DNA of 64,000 nucleotides, taken from assembly GCA_015060245.1 (NCBI GenBank), contig SUYU01000010.1:38838-102837 (forward strand), in the 5' to 3' direction. The DNA is from Bacteroidales bacterium (GTDB lineage: Bacteria; Bacteroidota; Bacteroidia; Bacteroidales; UBA932). This document shows positions 37,145 through 46,899 of the stretch, piece by piece. Under the pieces are notes generated by a model. The model saw nothing but the letters and a program-made list of their open reading frames with translations, had not been told where the DNA came from and searched no databases. Every line of letters begins with the position of its first letter. Positions within the stretch are counted from its first letter, which is position 1. Made by a program: the position numbers and the translations under genes.

Positions 37145-37152
37145 TACCTTTG
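37145..37152 (+). promoter_or_regulatory. Candidate -7 box for the polyprenyl synthase unit
   Basis: TACCTTTG, 29 bases before the start codon. The -33 element is not clear. Confidence 0.6.
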
Positions 37153-37181
37153 TATGATAAATATTAGCAAATTTACCAAGA

Positions 37182-38159
37182 ATGTATACCCTTCAAGAAC
37201 TCAAAGAGATTGTTACCAAAGGCCTTTCTTCCCTTGACTTCAACAGGGAGCCGTCGGATTTGTATAACCCTTTGGGATATATGATTTCCATTGGAGGAAA
37301 AAGGTTGAGGCCTATAACATGTCTTATGACATACAACCTCTTCTCCGACAGAATTGAGAAATCCATCCTCTACCCCGCAATGGCACTTGAGGTCTTCCAC
37401 GGATTTACACTTATACATGATGACATCATGGACAAGGCCGATATCCGCAGGGGACAGCCCACTGTACACAAGAAGTGGAACAACAATATCGCCATATTGT
37501 CGGGAGACGTAATGTCAATAATGTCATACGACCTCCTTGCATCATGCCCTGCAGAGAAACTTCCGGAGGCCCTTGCGCTCTTTACCAGAACAGCCGCACA
37601 GGTTTGCGAAGGACAGCAGTATGACATGAACTTTGAGCATCTGCCGTTCATTACAATGGAGGAGTACATCTCAATGATTGGCCTCAAGACCGCAGTGCTC
37701 ATTGCATGTTCTGCAAAATTGGGTGCCATAATAGCCGGAGCAGATGCAAAGACTGCAAATGCCATCTATGATTTTGCCTATACGCTTGGAATAGCGTTCC
37801 AGATACAGGATGACTATTTTGACACCTTCGGACAGAGCAGCATCTTTGGCAAAAACATTGGCGGTGACATCATGAACAACAAGAAGACATGGCTGCTCGT
37901 TGAGACATTCCGCCGCACAAACGGTGCCCAAAGGGAGAGATTGAACCGGTTGATGGCTATGACGCAGGAGCAGGCAGCGCAGAAGATTGAGGGCATGCAG
38001 CAACTCTACATAGAGGCAGGCATCAAACAGGCTGCCGAAGATGCCATTGCGGAATACCACAAGAAGGCCCTTGCCATTGTTGGACAACTGGAACTGAATG
38101 CAGCCCAGAAGGAGCAACTTGTAAACTATGCCAACTATTTGATCAACAGAAACAAATAA
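37182..38159 (+). CDS. Polyprenyl diphosphate synthase
   Basis: 325 residues. The first Asp-rich motif HDDIMDKADIRRG has DDIMD at 80-84, and the second QIQDDYFD has DD at 210-211. The stretch GGKRLRPITCL is the usual substrate-binding part. Position -5 from the first motif is Phe75, which in known enzymes limits the product to short chains (C15 or C20), though chain length was not modelled. It makes isoprenoid diphosphates for quinones, undecaprenol or other uses. It heads an apparent operon with DUF4254, GT9 and U32 genes. Confidence 0.93.
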   Translation: MYTLQELKEIVTKGLSSLDFNREPSDLYNPLGYMISIGGKRLRPITCLMTYNLFSDRIEKSILYPAMALEVFHGFTLIHDDIMDKADIRRGQPTVHKKWNNNIAILSGDVMSIMSYDLLASCPAEKLPEALALFTRTAAQVCEGQQYDMNFEHLPFITMEEYISMIGLKTAVLIACSAKLGAIIAGADAKTANAIYDFAYTLGIAFQIQDDYFDTFGQSSIFGKNIGGDIMNNKKTWLLVETFRRTNGAQRERLNRLMAMTQEQAAQKIEGMQQLYIEAGIKQAAEDAIAEYHKKALAIVGQLELNAAQKEQLVNYANYLINRNK

Positions 38160-38172
38160 AAAATACACCAAT

Positions 38173-38784
38173 ATGAATTTCAGCCAACTAAGCAATCAGA
38201 TTTTTGACAAATGCATTGAGAATTACCATCTTTCAGATGATGTTGATGCGCCAATCAAAAACCCGTACGAATTGAGGACCATTGAGTTCTATCTCTATTT
38301 GAAGAACTGGATAGATACTGTACAATGGCACCTTGAGGATATAATCCGCAATCCTGAAATTGAACCGGTTGAAGCACTTAAAATCAAGAGAAGAATAGAC
38401 AAGTCAAACCAGGACAGGACCGACCTTGTTGAACTTATTGACAGTTATATGCTTGACAAATACAAGGATGTTGCCGTTAAGGAGGATGCCACAATAAATA
38501 CCGAGAGTCCCGCTTGGGCCATCGACAGATTGTCAATTCTTGCCCTCAAGATCTACCACATGGCAATTGAGGCCAACAGGGAGGATGCAAATCCTGAGCA
38601 TAAGGCCGAGTGCCAGAAGAAACTTGATGTATTGCTTGAGCAGAGGAAGGACCTTTCATCGGCAATTGACCAACTTCTTGGAGATATTGAGGCAGGAAAC
38701 AAATACATGAAGGTGTACAAACAGATGAAGATGTACAACGACCCTGCCCTCAATCCTGTCCTATATGCCAAACAGCAGCAATAA
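38173..38784 (+). CDS. DUF4254 domain protein
   Basis: 203 residues, all helical by eye. The first part NPYELRTIEFYLYLKNWIDTVQWHLED and the KIKRRIDKSNQDRTDLVELID block match DUF4254, a family known in Bacteroidota beside glycosyltransferase-9 genes. No catalytic residues are recognisable. The stop codon overlaps the GT9 start by one base (38784). The function is unknown; the pairing suggests a role with the transferase. Confidence 0.82.
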   Translation: MNFSQLSNQIFDKCIENYHLSDDVDAPIKNPYELRTIEFYLYLKNWIDTVQWHLEDIIRNPEIEPVEALKIKRRIDKSNQDRTDLVELIDSYMLDKYKDVAVKEDATINTESPAWAIDRLSILALKIYHMAIEANREDANPEHKAECQKKLDVLLEQRKDLSSAIDQLLGDIEAGNKYMKVYKQMKMYNDPALNPVLYAKQQQ

Positions 38785-39797
38785 TGGCCAGCAGAAAGAG
38801 ACACATACTTGTAATAAGGTTATCAGCATTGGGGGACGTTGCAATATCTGTCCCCCTGATTAAAGAGTATGCCAGAGAGAACCCATCCATAGAGTTTTCT
38901 GTTCTGTCACAAAAATTTACAGCACCCCTTTTTGAGGGTGTCGGTAACCTCAATTTCATACCGTTTGACCTGCCCAAAGGGAAGAGTGGTGTATTGGAGG
39001 TGATAAAGTTTGCTTCAACTCTTTTGAAATATAATATTACAGAGGTTGCTGACATCCATAACGTACACCGTAGCAGAATTATACGCTATTGTCTCAAACT
39101 TCGCGGCATTCCCTGCAAAGTGATTTTCAAAGACCGCAAATCACGCAAACTGCTTGTAAGGAGCCGCAACAAGGTTATGGTTCAGCAAAAGAGCAGCATG
39201 CAGAAGTATGAGGATGTACTCACCTCACTCGGGCTCAAGGACCTAGGATTTGCAAAGAGATCTGTGCCTCCACGCAAGACAGACACCGGCATGTTCCGCA
39301 AAATAGGCATCGCGCCGTTTGCAAAACATCAGGGCAAAGCGTGGCCGCTTGCACTTGTGGAGGAGGTCATCAGCAGATTGTCGGCCGACAACAATAACAG
39401 GATTTTTCTCTTTGGAGGCGGCAAAGAGGAGATTCAGGTGCTTGAATCAATGGCAGCAAAATACCCCAACACGCAATCTGTTGCCGGCAAATACAAACTG
39501 GGCGAGGAGATTGGATTTATGGAGAGCCTTGACGTGATGCTTACCATGGATTCGGCCAATATGCATCTTGCCTCACTGGTAAGGACCCCTGTTGTCTCAA
39601 TTTGGGGCGCCACTCACCCGTATGCAGGATTTTATGGTTGGGGACAGGATCCCAAGGATGCCCTGCAGGCAGAGATGCCGTGCCGGCCATGCTCGATATT
39701 TGGAGACAAGGAGTGCGCCAGAGGCGATTATGCTTGCCTTAAGGCTGTCACACCGGATCAGGTGATTGACAAGATTATAGAAGTAACGGCAAGATAG
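38784..39797 (+). CDS. Glycosyltransferase family 9 (heptosyltransferase-type)
   Basis: 337 residues. The start HILVIRLSALGDVAISVPLI and the later IAPFAKHQGKAWPLALVEEV and LASLVRTPVVSIWGATHP are the GT9 pattern. These enzymes add heptose or related sugars to the lipopolysaccharide core at the inner face of the inner membrane. The donor is not decided. It overlaps the DUF4254 gene and lies 60 bases before the U32 gene. Confidence 0.9.
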   Translation: MASRKRHILVIRLSALGDVAISVPLIKEYARENPSIEFSVLSQKFTAPLFEGVGNLNFIPFDLPKGKSGVLEVIKFASTLLKYNITEVADIHNVHRSRIIRYCLKLRGIPCKVIFKDRKSRKLLVRSRNKVMVQQKSSMQKYEDVLTSLGLKDLGFAKRSVPPRKTDTGMFRKIGIAPFAKHQGKAWPLALVEEVISRLSADNNNRIFLFGGGKEEIQVLESMAAKYPNTQSVAGKYKLGEEIGFMESLDVMLTMDSANMHLASLVRTPVVSIWGATHPYAGFYGWGQDPKDALQAEMPCRPCSIFGDKECARGDYACLKAVTPDQVIDKIIEVTAR

Positions 39798-39857
39798 GCA
39801 GAAACCATACTTGCTCCACAGAAAATATATTCATTTGACATTAGCCGGAATAACGCA

Positions 39858-41105
39858 ATGGAAAAGAGCAAAGAGAAGAAACATATTGAAATTATGGCTC
39901 CTGCAGGCAATTTTGAGTGCCTTATGGCAGCAATACAGGGAGGAGCCGATTCCATCTATTTTGGTGTGGGAAACCTTAACATGCGCTCACACTCGGCCAA
40001 CAACTTCAATCCTGATGACATAGAGAAGATTGTAGGGCTGTGCAACGAGCATGGCGTGAGGTCTTACCTGACCCTCAACATTGTACTGTACAATGAGGAT
40101 ATAGAGCCAATGAAAGAGGCTCTTGAGGCGGCCAAACGCGCCGGCATAACTGCTGTGATAGCATCGGACATGGCTGCCATATCATACGCCAGGTCAATTG
40201 GCCTCGAAGTGCATATCTCAACACAACTTAACGTATCTAACTATGAGGCTGTGAAATTTTATGCCCAGTTTGCCGATGTTGTTGTGCTTGCAAGGGAACT
40301 TAACATGACCCAGGTCAAGGAGATAAGCCAAAAGATTGCCCAAGAGGGCATCAAGGGTCCCGGCGGAAAGGAGGTGCAGATTGAGATGTTCTGCCACGGT
40401 GCGCTTTGCATGGCTGTATCAGGCAAGTGCTATTTGAGCCTTCACCACTACAACGCATCAGCCAACAGAGGTTCATGCTACCAGTTATGCCGAAGGGGTT
40501 ATGAGGTAACTGATCTTGAGACCGGCGACAAACTTGAGATTGACAACAAATATATAATGTCTCCCAAAGACTTGTGCACCATAGAGTTTATGGACAAAAT
40601 GATTGATGCGGGAGTCTCTGTGTTCAAGATTGAAGGACGCGCCCGCAGTGCCGAGTATGTAAGAAAGGTTACTGCCGCATACCGCGCCGCTGCAGATGCT
40701 GTAATTGAAGGAAGATTTACTCCGGAACTTGCATTGTCATTAAAAGAGGGAGAACTTAAGGAGGTCTTTAACCGGGGCTTCTGGGACGGATACTACCAGG
40801 GTGCAAAACTCGGTGAGTGGAGTACCGTTTACGGAAACAAGGCCACACGCAAGAAGACATATATAGGCAAGGTCACAAATTACTTCTCAAACATAGGTGT
40901 TGCCGAGATTCTGGTCGAGACCGGTCAACTTGAGGTTGGAAGCAATATCCTGATAATAGGCCCGTCAACCGGAGTGATTGAGATGAAGATTCCGGAGATA
41001 AGGGTAGACCTCAAGCCTTCGCAGGTTGCTGCAAAGGGCGTTTACTGCTCAATTCCAATACCGGAAAGATTGCGCCGGTCAGACAAAGTCTATCTGTTTG
41101 AGTAG
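39858..41105 (+). CDS. U32 family protein (TrhP-type, tRNA hydroxylation)
   Basis: 415 residues from MEKSKEKKHIEIMAPAGNFE. The family signature EMFCHGALCMAVSGKCYLS and the cysteine block ANRGSCYQLCRRGY are present, with SPKDLCTIEFMDKM following. Members once called collagenase-like peptidases are now known for forming 5-hydroxyuridine in tRNA (TrhP/YegQ). It is therefore better read as an RNA-modification enzyme than as a peptidase. Last gene of the unit, followed by a terminator. Confidence 0.9.
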   Translation: MEKSKEKKHIEIMAPAGNFECLMAAIQGGADSIYFGVGNLNMRSHSANNFNPDDIEKIVGLCNEHGVRSYLTLNIVLYNEDIEPMKEALEAAKRAGITAVIASDMAAISYARSIGLEVHISTQLNVSNYEAVKFYAQFADVVVLARELNMTQVKEISQKIAQEGIKGPGGKEVQIEMFCHGALCMAVSGKCYLSLHHYNASANRGSCYQLCRRGYEVTDLETGDKLEIDNKYIMSPKDLCTIEFMDKMIDAGVSVFKIEGRARSAEYVRKVTAAYRAAADAVIEGRFTPELALSLKEGELKEVFNRGFWDGYYQGAKLGEWSTVYGNKATRKKTYIGKVTNYFSNIGVAEILVETGQLEVGSNILIIGPSTGVIEMKIPEIRVDLKPSQVAAKGVYCSIPIPERLRRSDKVYLFE

Positions 41106-41135
41106 CAGATTGCACCGGACTCTCATTGAACAACA

Positions 41136-41163
41136 AGCCCCTACTGGAGCATCCAGCAGGGGT
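41136..41163 (+). terminator. Terminator after the U32 gene
   Basis: AGCCCCTACTGGA pairs with TCCAGCAGGGGTT with one mismatch across a short loop, followed by TTGCTTTTCTT. It also resembles the hairpin at 13841-13872 in its CCCCTA core. Confidence 0.8.
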
Positions 41164-41200
41164 TTGCTTTTCTTATAGATGACTTTTGAGCCATCTTCCT

Positions 41201-44200
41201 CTATACCGCTTTCTTAACCTCTTCAAAACGGTCATTTATAAGTTTGCCAATCTCTTTTGCCTTTGCAGCATCATTGTTGCCCTTGAAGACATCCTGAAGC
41301 AGCAACAGATATGAGAAGGCCTGGTTTGTATACTCATATGACATATAACCGTCGCCATACGGTTTGGAGAAGAGGTCTATTGCCTTGAGGGTCTCCCCGG
41401 CAAAGGCATCTGCAAGCCTGTAGGCCTTTTCCTTCTCGCCAAGGGCACAATAGATGCTTATTGCATCAATCACTGCCCTGTCGTTAAGACCGGAGATAAT
41501 TGCATTGTTGAGAGGAAGCGTAGCCGCCGGAATAAGTTCCTGCATCCTGTCAAGAACCTCAAGCGCCTTCTCCCTTTTGCCCTTTGCATAAAGGGCCTTT
41601 GCGGTCTGTACCATAATGTCTCTTGGAGAGACAAGACTGTTGAATGTCAACAGATGCTGGTAATCTATATTGAGTGTGGTATCCTTGAAGTTGTCCCACT
41701 TGTAGACATTCATTACCCTATTGTACATTTCATCCTCATCAACCTGGTCAAGATTGCCGTTCTGGATACCTGTAACGCTCTGTATAGGAACAAATTTGTA
41801 TACAAAACCGTCATACTGGAGATAATCCTTGATGCCAATCTGAAGGTCACCGCCCCTTTGTGCCAGGTAGATAGGTCTCTCCCAATTGTAGTGTGCAAGA
41901 ATATCAAGAAGGATAAGTTCCACTTTATCAAGCGAGCCCTTGCCTTCTGGAATATGAAGTACAAGTGAATCAAGAATCTTGTCATAATCCTTCTCTGCAA
42001 CAATGCCGTTTCTGATCACATTCTCCTTGTTTACAGGTATGATCAATTTTCTTGCAGGCAGATAATCATGATCCTTGCCATCTGACATAGGCACCTTTAT
42101 TTTAGGGTTCTTGAAGATATCTATAGCATCCTTGGCAAGAATAGGTCTGTTGAAGCGCTCATAAATCTGCACAAAATCATTGGTTCCAAAGAAATACTGC
42201 GACTTGTCAATGGTTATAGGAAGCGGATCTGATTCATACATCTTGAGTTTCATCTGGTCAATATACCAGTCTGTGCCAAGAAGTGATGTGTTGACAATCC
42301 TCACATCGGTTCTCGTACCCTCTACCTCCTGCGCATACCACAACGGGAATGTATCGTTGTCGCCATGGGTTATTATAAGTGCATTCTTGCCAAGAGGTTC
42401 AAGATAGTTATATCCAAGATCCCTTACAAAATATCTTCCGCTCCTGTCATGGTCATCCCAAGTCTGTGAAACCATCTGCAACGGAACAAGAATACCTGCA
42501 ACAGAGGCAATTGCCGATGCAACAGCAGGAGAAGAGATCTTTCTCAAAAGTTCGGCAATCCACATTACTCCCAATCCTATCCAGATGGCAAATGTATAGA
42601 AAGAACCGGCATATGCATAGTCACGCTCCCTTGGCTGCATTGGAGGCTGGTTAAGATATACCACAACCGCTATACCAGTAAGTACAAACAGCAACATTGT
42701 AACCATCCAGTTCTTCTGGTCTTTTCTCAACTGGTAGAACAAGCCTATAAGGCCAAGAATCAAAGGAAGGAAGTAGAAGTGGTTACGGGCTTTGCTGTTT
42801 ACAATATAATCGGGGCCTTCACTCTGGTCTCCCAACCTTATCTGGTCTATGAACTTGATTCCGCTCTCCCAGTTGCCCTTGAACATCTCACCCGGATAAC
42901 TTGCCTGCAGATCATTCTGACGTCCTGCAAAATTCCACATGAAGTATCTCAAGTACATGAAATCTACCTGATAGTCCCAGAAGTACTTGAGGTTGGCACC
43001 AAACGAAGGTTTCCTGTGCTTGCCACCTATATTACGGCCCTTGCCCTCTGTATACATCTCATAGAAAGGCACATAAGAATCTCCTACTCCAGGAGTGTAC
43101 ATTCTCGGGAAGAGCATCTTTGACTCCGATGAATATACCGGCTCAGCAGGTCCCTCAACTTTAACATATTTGCCGTTATGCACATTATAATATTCAGGGG
43201 TCTTGATATCCTCAAGGACTGACGCAAATGTCTCTCCATATATGAGAGGATTGCTGCCATATTGCTCACGGCCAAGGTAACGTACAAGGTTGAAAGGGTT
43301 ATCGGGCTGGTTTTCATTGGTAGGAGTATCAACCGACGACCTTATTACAACTACCGCAAATGATGTATAACCTATTATGATTACTGTAACGCAAAGCAGT
43401 ATTGTATTCAAAAGCACCTTATTCTTCCTGTATGTATAAAGGATGCCCCAAAAACATGCCGCAATGAGCGCAAGAACAAAAAGTGCCGCTCCTATATTGT
43501 ATGTCAATCCAAGCACATTTACAAAGAAGAGATCTACATATGCCGCAATTTTCGGAACATACGGAATTATGCCGTACAATATGACTGCCAATATTATTCC
43601 CGACAATGCCAATACATACAATGTTCTCTTTCTTGTAACCTCATACTTCTTGTAATAGTAGATGAATACAAGGGCCGGAATGGTCAAAAGGTTAAGCAGA
43701 TGCACACCTATTGAAATTCCCATAAGGAAGGCTATAAGCACAATCCATCTGTTTGCAAAAGGTTTGTCTGCCTCCTCTTCCCACTTGAGCATTGCCCAGA
43801 AGACAACTGCAGTAAAGAGCGATGACATGGCATAAACTTCAGCCTCAACAGCAGAGAACCAGAAAGTGTCGGACCAGCAGTATGCCAATGCTCCCACAAC
43901 GCCTGCACCAAAAACGGCAATGGAGTTGCCCATATCAAGGCTCCTGCCCATTTTCTCAACAATCCGTCTGCCCAAATGCACAATGGTTAGATAGAGGAAG
44001 AATATTGTAAATGCAGAACACAAGGCACTCATGGCATTTACAAGCATAGCAGCCTTGGTATTGTCACCAAAAAGGGTAAAGAAGCGTGCTATAAGTTGAA
44101 AAACAGGGTTTCCGGGCGGATGGCCCACCTCCAGTTTGTATGATGACGCAATAAACTCACCACAGTCCCAAAAACTCACAGTGGGCTCTATGGTCGACAA

Positions 44201-44275
44201 ATAGGTAAAAGATGCAACAAACAGAACCGCTATGGCTATGATGTTGTTTATTCTTTTGAACTTTGTTAACTCCAT
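41201..44275 (-). CDS. DUF2723 membrane protein (glycosyltransferase-like)
   Basis: 1024 residues. The N-terminal 250 residues hold about eight hydrophobic segments, with a conserved early motif EPTVSFWDCGEFIASSYKL and VGHPPGNPVFQ, typical of DUF2723. More helices lie at 270-320 and 500-600 (PMQPRERDYAYAGSFYTFA). The C-terminal half is soluble with TPR-like helices. The family is thought to be related to GT-C O-mannosyltransferases, which would put its active face in the periplasm; the sugar and target are unknown. It is divergent from the SUI1 gene. Confidence 0.88.
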   Translation of the reverse strand: MELTKFKRINNIIAIAVLFVASFTYLSTIEPTVSFWDCGEFIASSYKLEVGHPPGNPVFQLIARFFTLFGDNTKAAMLVNAMSALCSAFTIFFLYLTIVHLGRRIVEKMGRSLDMGNSIAVFGAGVVGALAYCWSDTFWFSAVEAEVYAMSSLFTAVVFWAMLKWEEEADKPFANRWIVLIAFLMGISIGVHLLNLLTIPALVFIYYYKKYEVTRKRTLYVLALSGIILAVILYGIIPYVPKIAAYVDLFFVNVLGLTYNIGAALFVLALIAACFWGILYTYRKNKVLLNTILLCVTVIIIGYTSFAVVVIRSSVDTPTNENQPDNPFNLVRYLGREQYGSNPLIYGETFASVLEDIKTPEYYNVHNGKYVKVEGPAEPVYSSESKMLFPRMYTPGVGDSYVPFYEMYTEGKGRNIGGKHRKPSFGANLKYFWDYQVDFMYLRYFMWNFAGRQNDLQASYPGEMFKGNWESGIKFIDQIRLGDQSEGPDYIVNSKARNHFYFLPLILGLIGLFYQLRKDQKNWMVTMLLFVLTGIAVVVYLNQPPMQPRERDYAYAGSFYTFAIWIGLGVMWIAELLRKISSPAVASAIASVAGILVPLQMVSQTWDDHDRSGRYFVRDLGYNYLEPLGKNALIITHGDNDTFPLWYAQEVEGTRTDVRIVNTSLLGTDWYIDQMKLKMYESDPLPITIDKSQYFFGTNDFVQIYERFNRPILAKDAIDIFKNPKIKVPMSDGKDHDYLPARKLIIPVNKENVIRNGIVAEKDYDKILDSLVLHIPEGKGSLDKVELILLDILAHYNWERPIYLAQRGGDLQIGIKDYLQYDGFVYKFVPIQSVTGIQNGNLDQVDEDEMYNRVMNVYKWDNFKDTTLNIDYQHLLTFNSLVSPRDIMVQTAKALYAKGKREKALEVLDRMQELIPAATLPLNNAIISGLNDRAVIDAISIYCALGEKEKAYRLADAFAGETLKAIDLFSKPYGDGYMSYEYTNQAFSYLLLLQDVFKGNNDAAKAKEIGKLINDRFEEVKKAV

Positions 44276-44325
44276 ATTTATATAAAAATTTATTTCTGAT
44301 TACAGATGTTCTCCATAATAAACGG

Positions 44326-44333
44326 CAAATATA
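44326..44333 (-). promoter_or_regulatory. Candidate -7 box for the DUF2723 gene
   Basis: The minus strand reads TATATTTG about 50 bases before the start codon. It lies back to back with the SUI1 -7 box. Confidence 0.55.
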
Positions 44334-44353
44334 ACATTTTACTTTTTTATAAT

Positions 44354-44361
44354 TACCTTTG
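44354..44361 (+). promoter_or_regulatory. Candidate -7 box for the SUI1 gene
   Basis: TACCTTTG, 24 bases before the start codon, in a very AT-rich intergenic region; the -33 element is weak. Confidence 0.6.
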
Positions 44362-44385
44362 CAGCAAATTTTGTGCTAATTAGTC

Positions 44386-44733
44386 ATGGCAAACAACGAT
44401 TGGAAAAGCAGACTTGGAGTGGTATTCTCCACAAATCCCGATTTCAACTACTCTACAGACGATGAGCAGCAGGAGGTTGAGTTGCTGCCTCCTCACAAAC
44501 AGAAACTCATTGTAACAATAGACCGCAAAAAGAGGGCAGGCAAACAGGTAACCCTTGTTGACGGTTTTGTAGGCCCGCAGGAAGACCTTGAGGATCTCTG
44601 CAAAAAACTCAAGACCAAATGCGGAACAGGAGGCTCTGCAAAGGATGGTGCCATCCTTATCCAGGGCGACATGCGCGACAAAGTTGTAGACTATCTCGTA
44701 ACTGCAGGATACAATGCCAAACGTGGTAACTGA
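44386..44733 (+). CDS. SUI1/YciH family translation factor
   Basis: 115 residues. The C-terminal 75 match the SUI1 (eIF1) fold: LVTIDRKKR-like start, VTLVDGFVGPQEDLEDLCKKL, and KCGTGGSAKDGAILIQGD with the Gly-Gly turn. In bacteria YciH discriminates at the start of translation or acts under stress. The N-terminal 40 residues are a low-similarity linker. The last 20 bases overlap the next gene in a different frame. Confidence 0.92.
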   Translation: MANNDWKSRLGVVFSTNPDFNYSTDDEQQEVELLPPHKQKLIVTIDRKKRAGKQVTLVDGFVGPQEDLEDLCKKLKTKCGTGGSAKDGAILIQGDMRDKVVDYLVTAGYNAKRGN

Positions 44734-45481
44734 TACCTGCACCATCAATTGCACAGACTCCATAAGCCACTCTGTATCACAGTTATGGCCCGAGAGTTAC
44801 ATTGCTGTGGGAGAGTTTGTTCCGGCGGCAAATTATGCCCCTGTATCGCTGGTTGACAACATATCCAACCTCATAATAGTCATCATAATCCTCTCCATCT
44901 TTACTGTAACATTCATGCGCATAGCGGAGGGGCTGGCTTTTTCTGCAAAATCTCTTTTCAATGCAAAGAAACTGGTTGAAATAGAGCAGCAGAGCCATAT
45001 CCAGAACAGCAGGAACATTACAATCGTATTCCTTGTGATAATCTCTGCATTCATGTTTTCAAACTATAATGCCAACCACGCAATTATTGGGAACAGTTTC
45101 TCCACCGGCGTTAATTTTCTTATGGCATCCGGCACTGCAGGGCTATACTTTGCCTTCAGAAGAGTGGCGGCAGGCATCATGGACTGGGTTAACACATGCT
45201 CCCTGTTCAAGATGCTCAACAGGTTCTACTTTACCTACAGCATCATAATGACAAGCCTTGCAATAATATGTTTTCTTGCATTGATCACATTTGAATCCAT
45301 AACGTTCAGTCTCATTGTCGGTTCAATTTCGGCATGCATCATACTGACCAATTTGCTCTATTATATCCGCTGCTGTCAAATAATAATTTCAAATGGATTT
45401 TCACATTTTTTTTTGATTTTGTATCTTTGCACCCTCGAAATTTTACCGCAAGCGGTTTTAGCGCATTTAATACTCTCATAA
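44714..45481 (+). CDS. DUF4271 membrane protein
   Basis: 255 residues with about five or six hydrophobic segments (LIIVIIILSIFTVTFMRI, IVFLVIISAFMFSNYNA and others). It matches the DUF4271 family, commonly next to hemD in Bacteroidales. The function is unknown. It overlaps the SUI1 gene by 20 bases and ends one base before hemD. The start at 44714 is the first ATG in frame; a later start is possible. Confidence 0.82.
   Translation: MPNVVTDTCTINCTDSISHSVSQLWPESYIAVGEFVPAANYAPVSLVDNISNLIIVIIILSIFTVTFMRIAEGLAFSAKSLFNAKKLVEIEQQSHIQNSRNITIVFLVIISAFMFSNYNANHAIIGNSFSTGVNFLMASGTAGLYFAFRRVAAGIMDWVNTCSLFKMLNRFYFTYSIIMTSLAIICFLALITFESITFSLIVGSISACIILTNLLYYIRCCQIIISNGFSHFFLILYLCTLEILPQAVLAHLILS
45422..45429 (+). 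promoter_or_regulatory. Candidate internal -7 box for hemD
   Basis: TATCTTTG inside the last codons of the DUF4271 gene, 53 bases before hemD. It could add transcription of hemD, rnpA and yidD. Confidence 0.55.
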
Positions 45482-45482
45482 T

Positions 45483-46220
45483 ATGAAAGTTACAAACATT
45501 TTAATCTCTCAGCCGGCACCACAAAATTCATCGCCTTACTCAGAGATTATTGCCAAATATGGTGTAAATATTGATTTTCATCCATTCTTTAGAGTTGAAC
45601 CCCTTACCGCTAAAGAATTCAGGGCACAAAAAATAAATATCCTTGACTATACGGCCATTGTCTTTACTGCAAGAACCACAATTGACGCCTTCTTCCGTTT
45701 GTGCGAAGAGTTAAGGATTACCGTTCCCGAAACAATGAAATATTTCTGTGTATCCGAGGCCATTGCCCTCTATCTGCAGAAACATATTGTATACAGAAAG
45801 AGGAAGATATTTTTCGGCAACGGCACCGCTGCCTCTATAGTTGACAGCATCGGCACAAAGCACAAGGATGAAAATTTTCTTCTTGCAACCGCAGATTCAA
45901 ACAAGGCCGACCTTCACAAACTCTTTGTGAAAGCAAAACTTAAACACGAATCTGCAGTATTCATCAAGACAATCAACAGTGATTTGTCGGAACTTGACCT
46001 TGCAAAGTATCAGATGCTTGTATTCTACAGCCCCTCTGACATCAACTCATTGCAGGAGAATTTTCCCGAGTTTGAGCAGAAAGACCTCATGTTTGCTACC
46101 TTTGGTCCTGCGACAGCCAAAGCCATGAAGGCTGCCAAACTCAATACAACAATAACAGCGCCTACACCTGAAGCACCATCCATTGCAAAGGCGCTTACCC
46201 TCTTCTTTGACAAGAAGTAG
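45483..46220 (+). CDS. hemD: Uroporphyrinogen-III synthase
   Basis: 245 residues. Family signs are weak but consistent: ISQPAPQNSSPYSEII at the start, AIVFTARTTIDAFFRL, KYFCVSEAIALYL and, at the end, FATFGPATAKAMKAAKL followed by PEAPSIAKAL. It closes the tetrapyrrole ring in haem synthesis. Proteins of this low-conservation family are often annotated by context; here it has the usual neighbours DUF4271 and rnpA. Confidence 0.85.
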   Translation: MKVTNILISQPAPQNSSPYSEIIAKYGVNIDFHPFFRVEPLTAKEFRAQKINILDYTAIVFTARTTIDAFFRLCEELRITVPETMKYFCVSEAIALYLQKHIVYRKRKIFFGNGTAASIVDSIGTKHKDENFLLATADSNKADLHKLFVKAKLKHESAVFIKTINSDLSELDLAKYQMLVFYSPSDINSLQENFPEFEQKDLMFATFGPATAKAMKAAKLNTTITAPTPEAPSIAKALTLFFDKK

Positions 46221-46245
46221 GTTCACGGAGAGAGAACGGAGACCT

Positions 46246-46632
46246 ATGGCACAGACTTTTACAAAACAAGAAAGAATATGCTCCCTAAAGGAGATCAATG
46301 CCCTTGTAAAAGATGGCCAGGTTCTCTTTCACTATCCATTCAGAGTCTCATACATCACATCAGACGGGAATAATGACGGCGCCGGTTGCCACAAACTGCT
46401 TGTTTCCGTACCAAAAAAGAATTTCAAAAGGGCAGTACACAGAAATCTGCTGAAGCGCAGAATCAGGGAGAGTTACAGAAAGAACAAGGAACTGCTGCAA
46501 CTCCCACAGGCATGCCGTGCCAATGTGATGCTGGTATATGTAAGTAAAGATATCCTGGAGTATACATACATTGAAACAAGAATCAGAGAGATATTGGACA
46601 AAATTTCAAAAGTTGTTGAAAAGGGCCGCTAA
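46246..46632 (+). CDS. rnpA: Ribonuclease P protein component
   Basis: 128 residues from [17 protein letters not shown]. The RNA-binding signature is [21 protein letters not shown], where the RNR block reads [11 protein letters not shown]. It is the protein partner of M1 RNA in tRNA 5' processing. The open frame extends upstream into hemD without similarity. It overlaps yidD, as is common. Confidence 0.95.
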   Translation: MAQTFTKQERICSLKEINALVKDGQVLFHYPFRVSYITSDGNNDGAGCHKLLVSVPKKNFKRAVHRNLLKRRIRESYRKNKELLQLPQACRANVMLVYVSKDILEYTYIETRIREILDKISKVVEKGR

Positions 46633-46837
46633 CTTTCCGTTGCTGCTCCTTGTACGCTTTTATCAGGTCTGCATATCACCGCTGAAACCTCCTACATGCA
46701 GATTTACACCCACATGCTCACAATATGCCATAGAGGCTTTGCGCAAGCATGGTCCAATCAAAGGAGTTTACCTTACCGTACGCCGGCTTCTGAGGTGCCA
46801 TCCATGGGGAGGAAGCGGATATGATCCGGTACCTTAA
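46613..46837 (+). CDS. yidD: Membrane protein insertion efficiency factor YidD
   Basis: 74 residues from a TTG at 46613. Other TTG starts at 46571 and 46616 are possible; no ATG is in place. The conserved body is [33 protein letters not shown] and [13 protein letters not shown], with the three cysteines in place. It helps YidC insert membrane proteins at the inner face of the membrane. It overlaps the end of rnpA and is the last gene before a hairpin. Confidence 0.92.
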   Translation: MLKRAANFPLLLLVRFYQVCISPLKPPTCRFTPTCSQYAIEALRKHGPIKGVYLTVRRLLRCHPWGGSGYDPVP

Positions 46838-46845
46838 AATAAACA

Positions 46846-46870
46846 AGCGCAAGAGGATTCCTCCTGCGCT
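46846..46870. terminator. Hairpin between convergent yidD and GH3 genes
   Basis: AGCGCAAGAGGA (46846-46857) pairs with TCCTCCTGCGCT (46859-46870) with one mismatch, as a near-continuous stem. No strong T-run follows on either side. Confidence 0.65.
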
Positions 46871-46899
46871 GTGAGTCTGTACATGAACCTGAATATCGC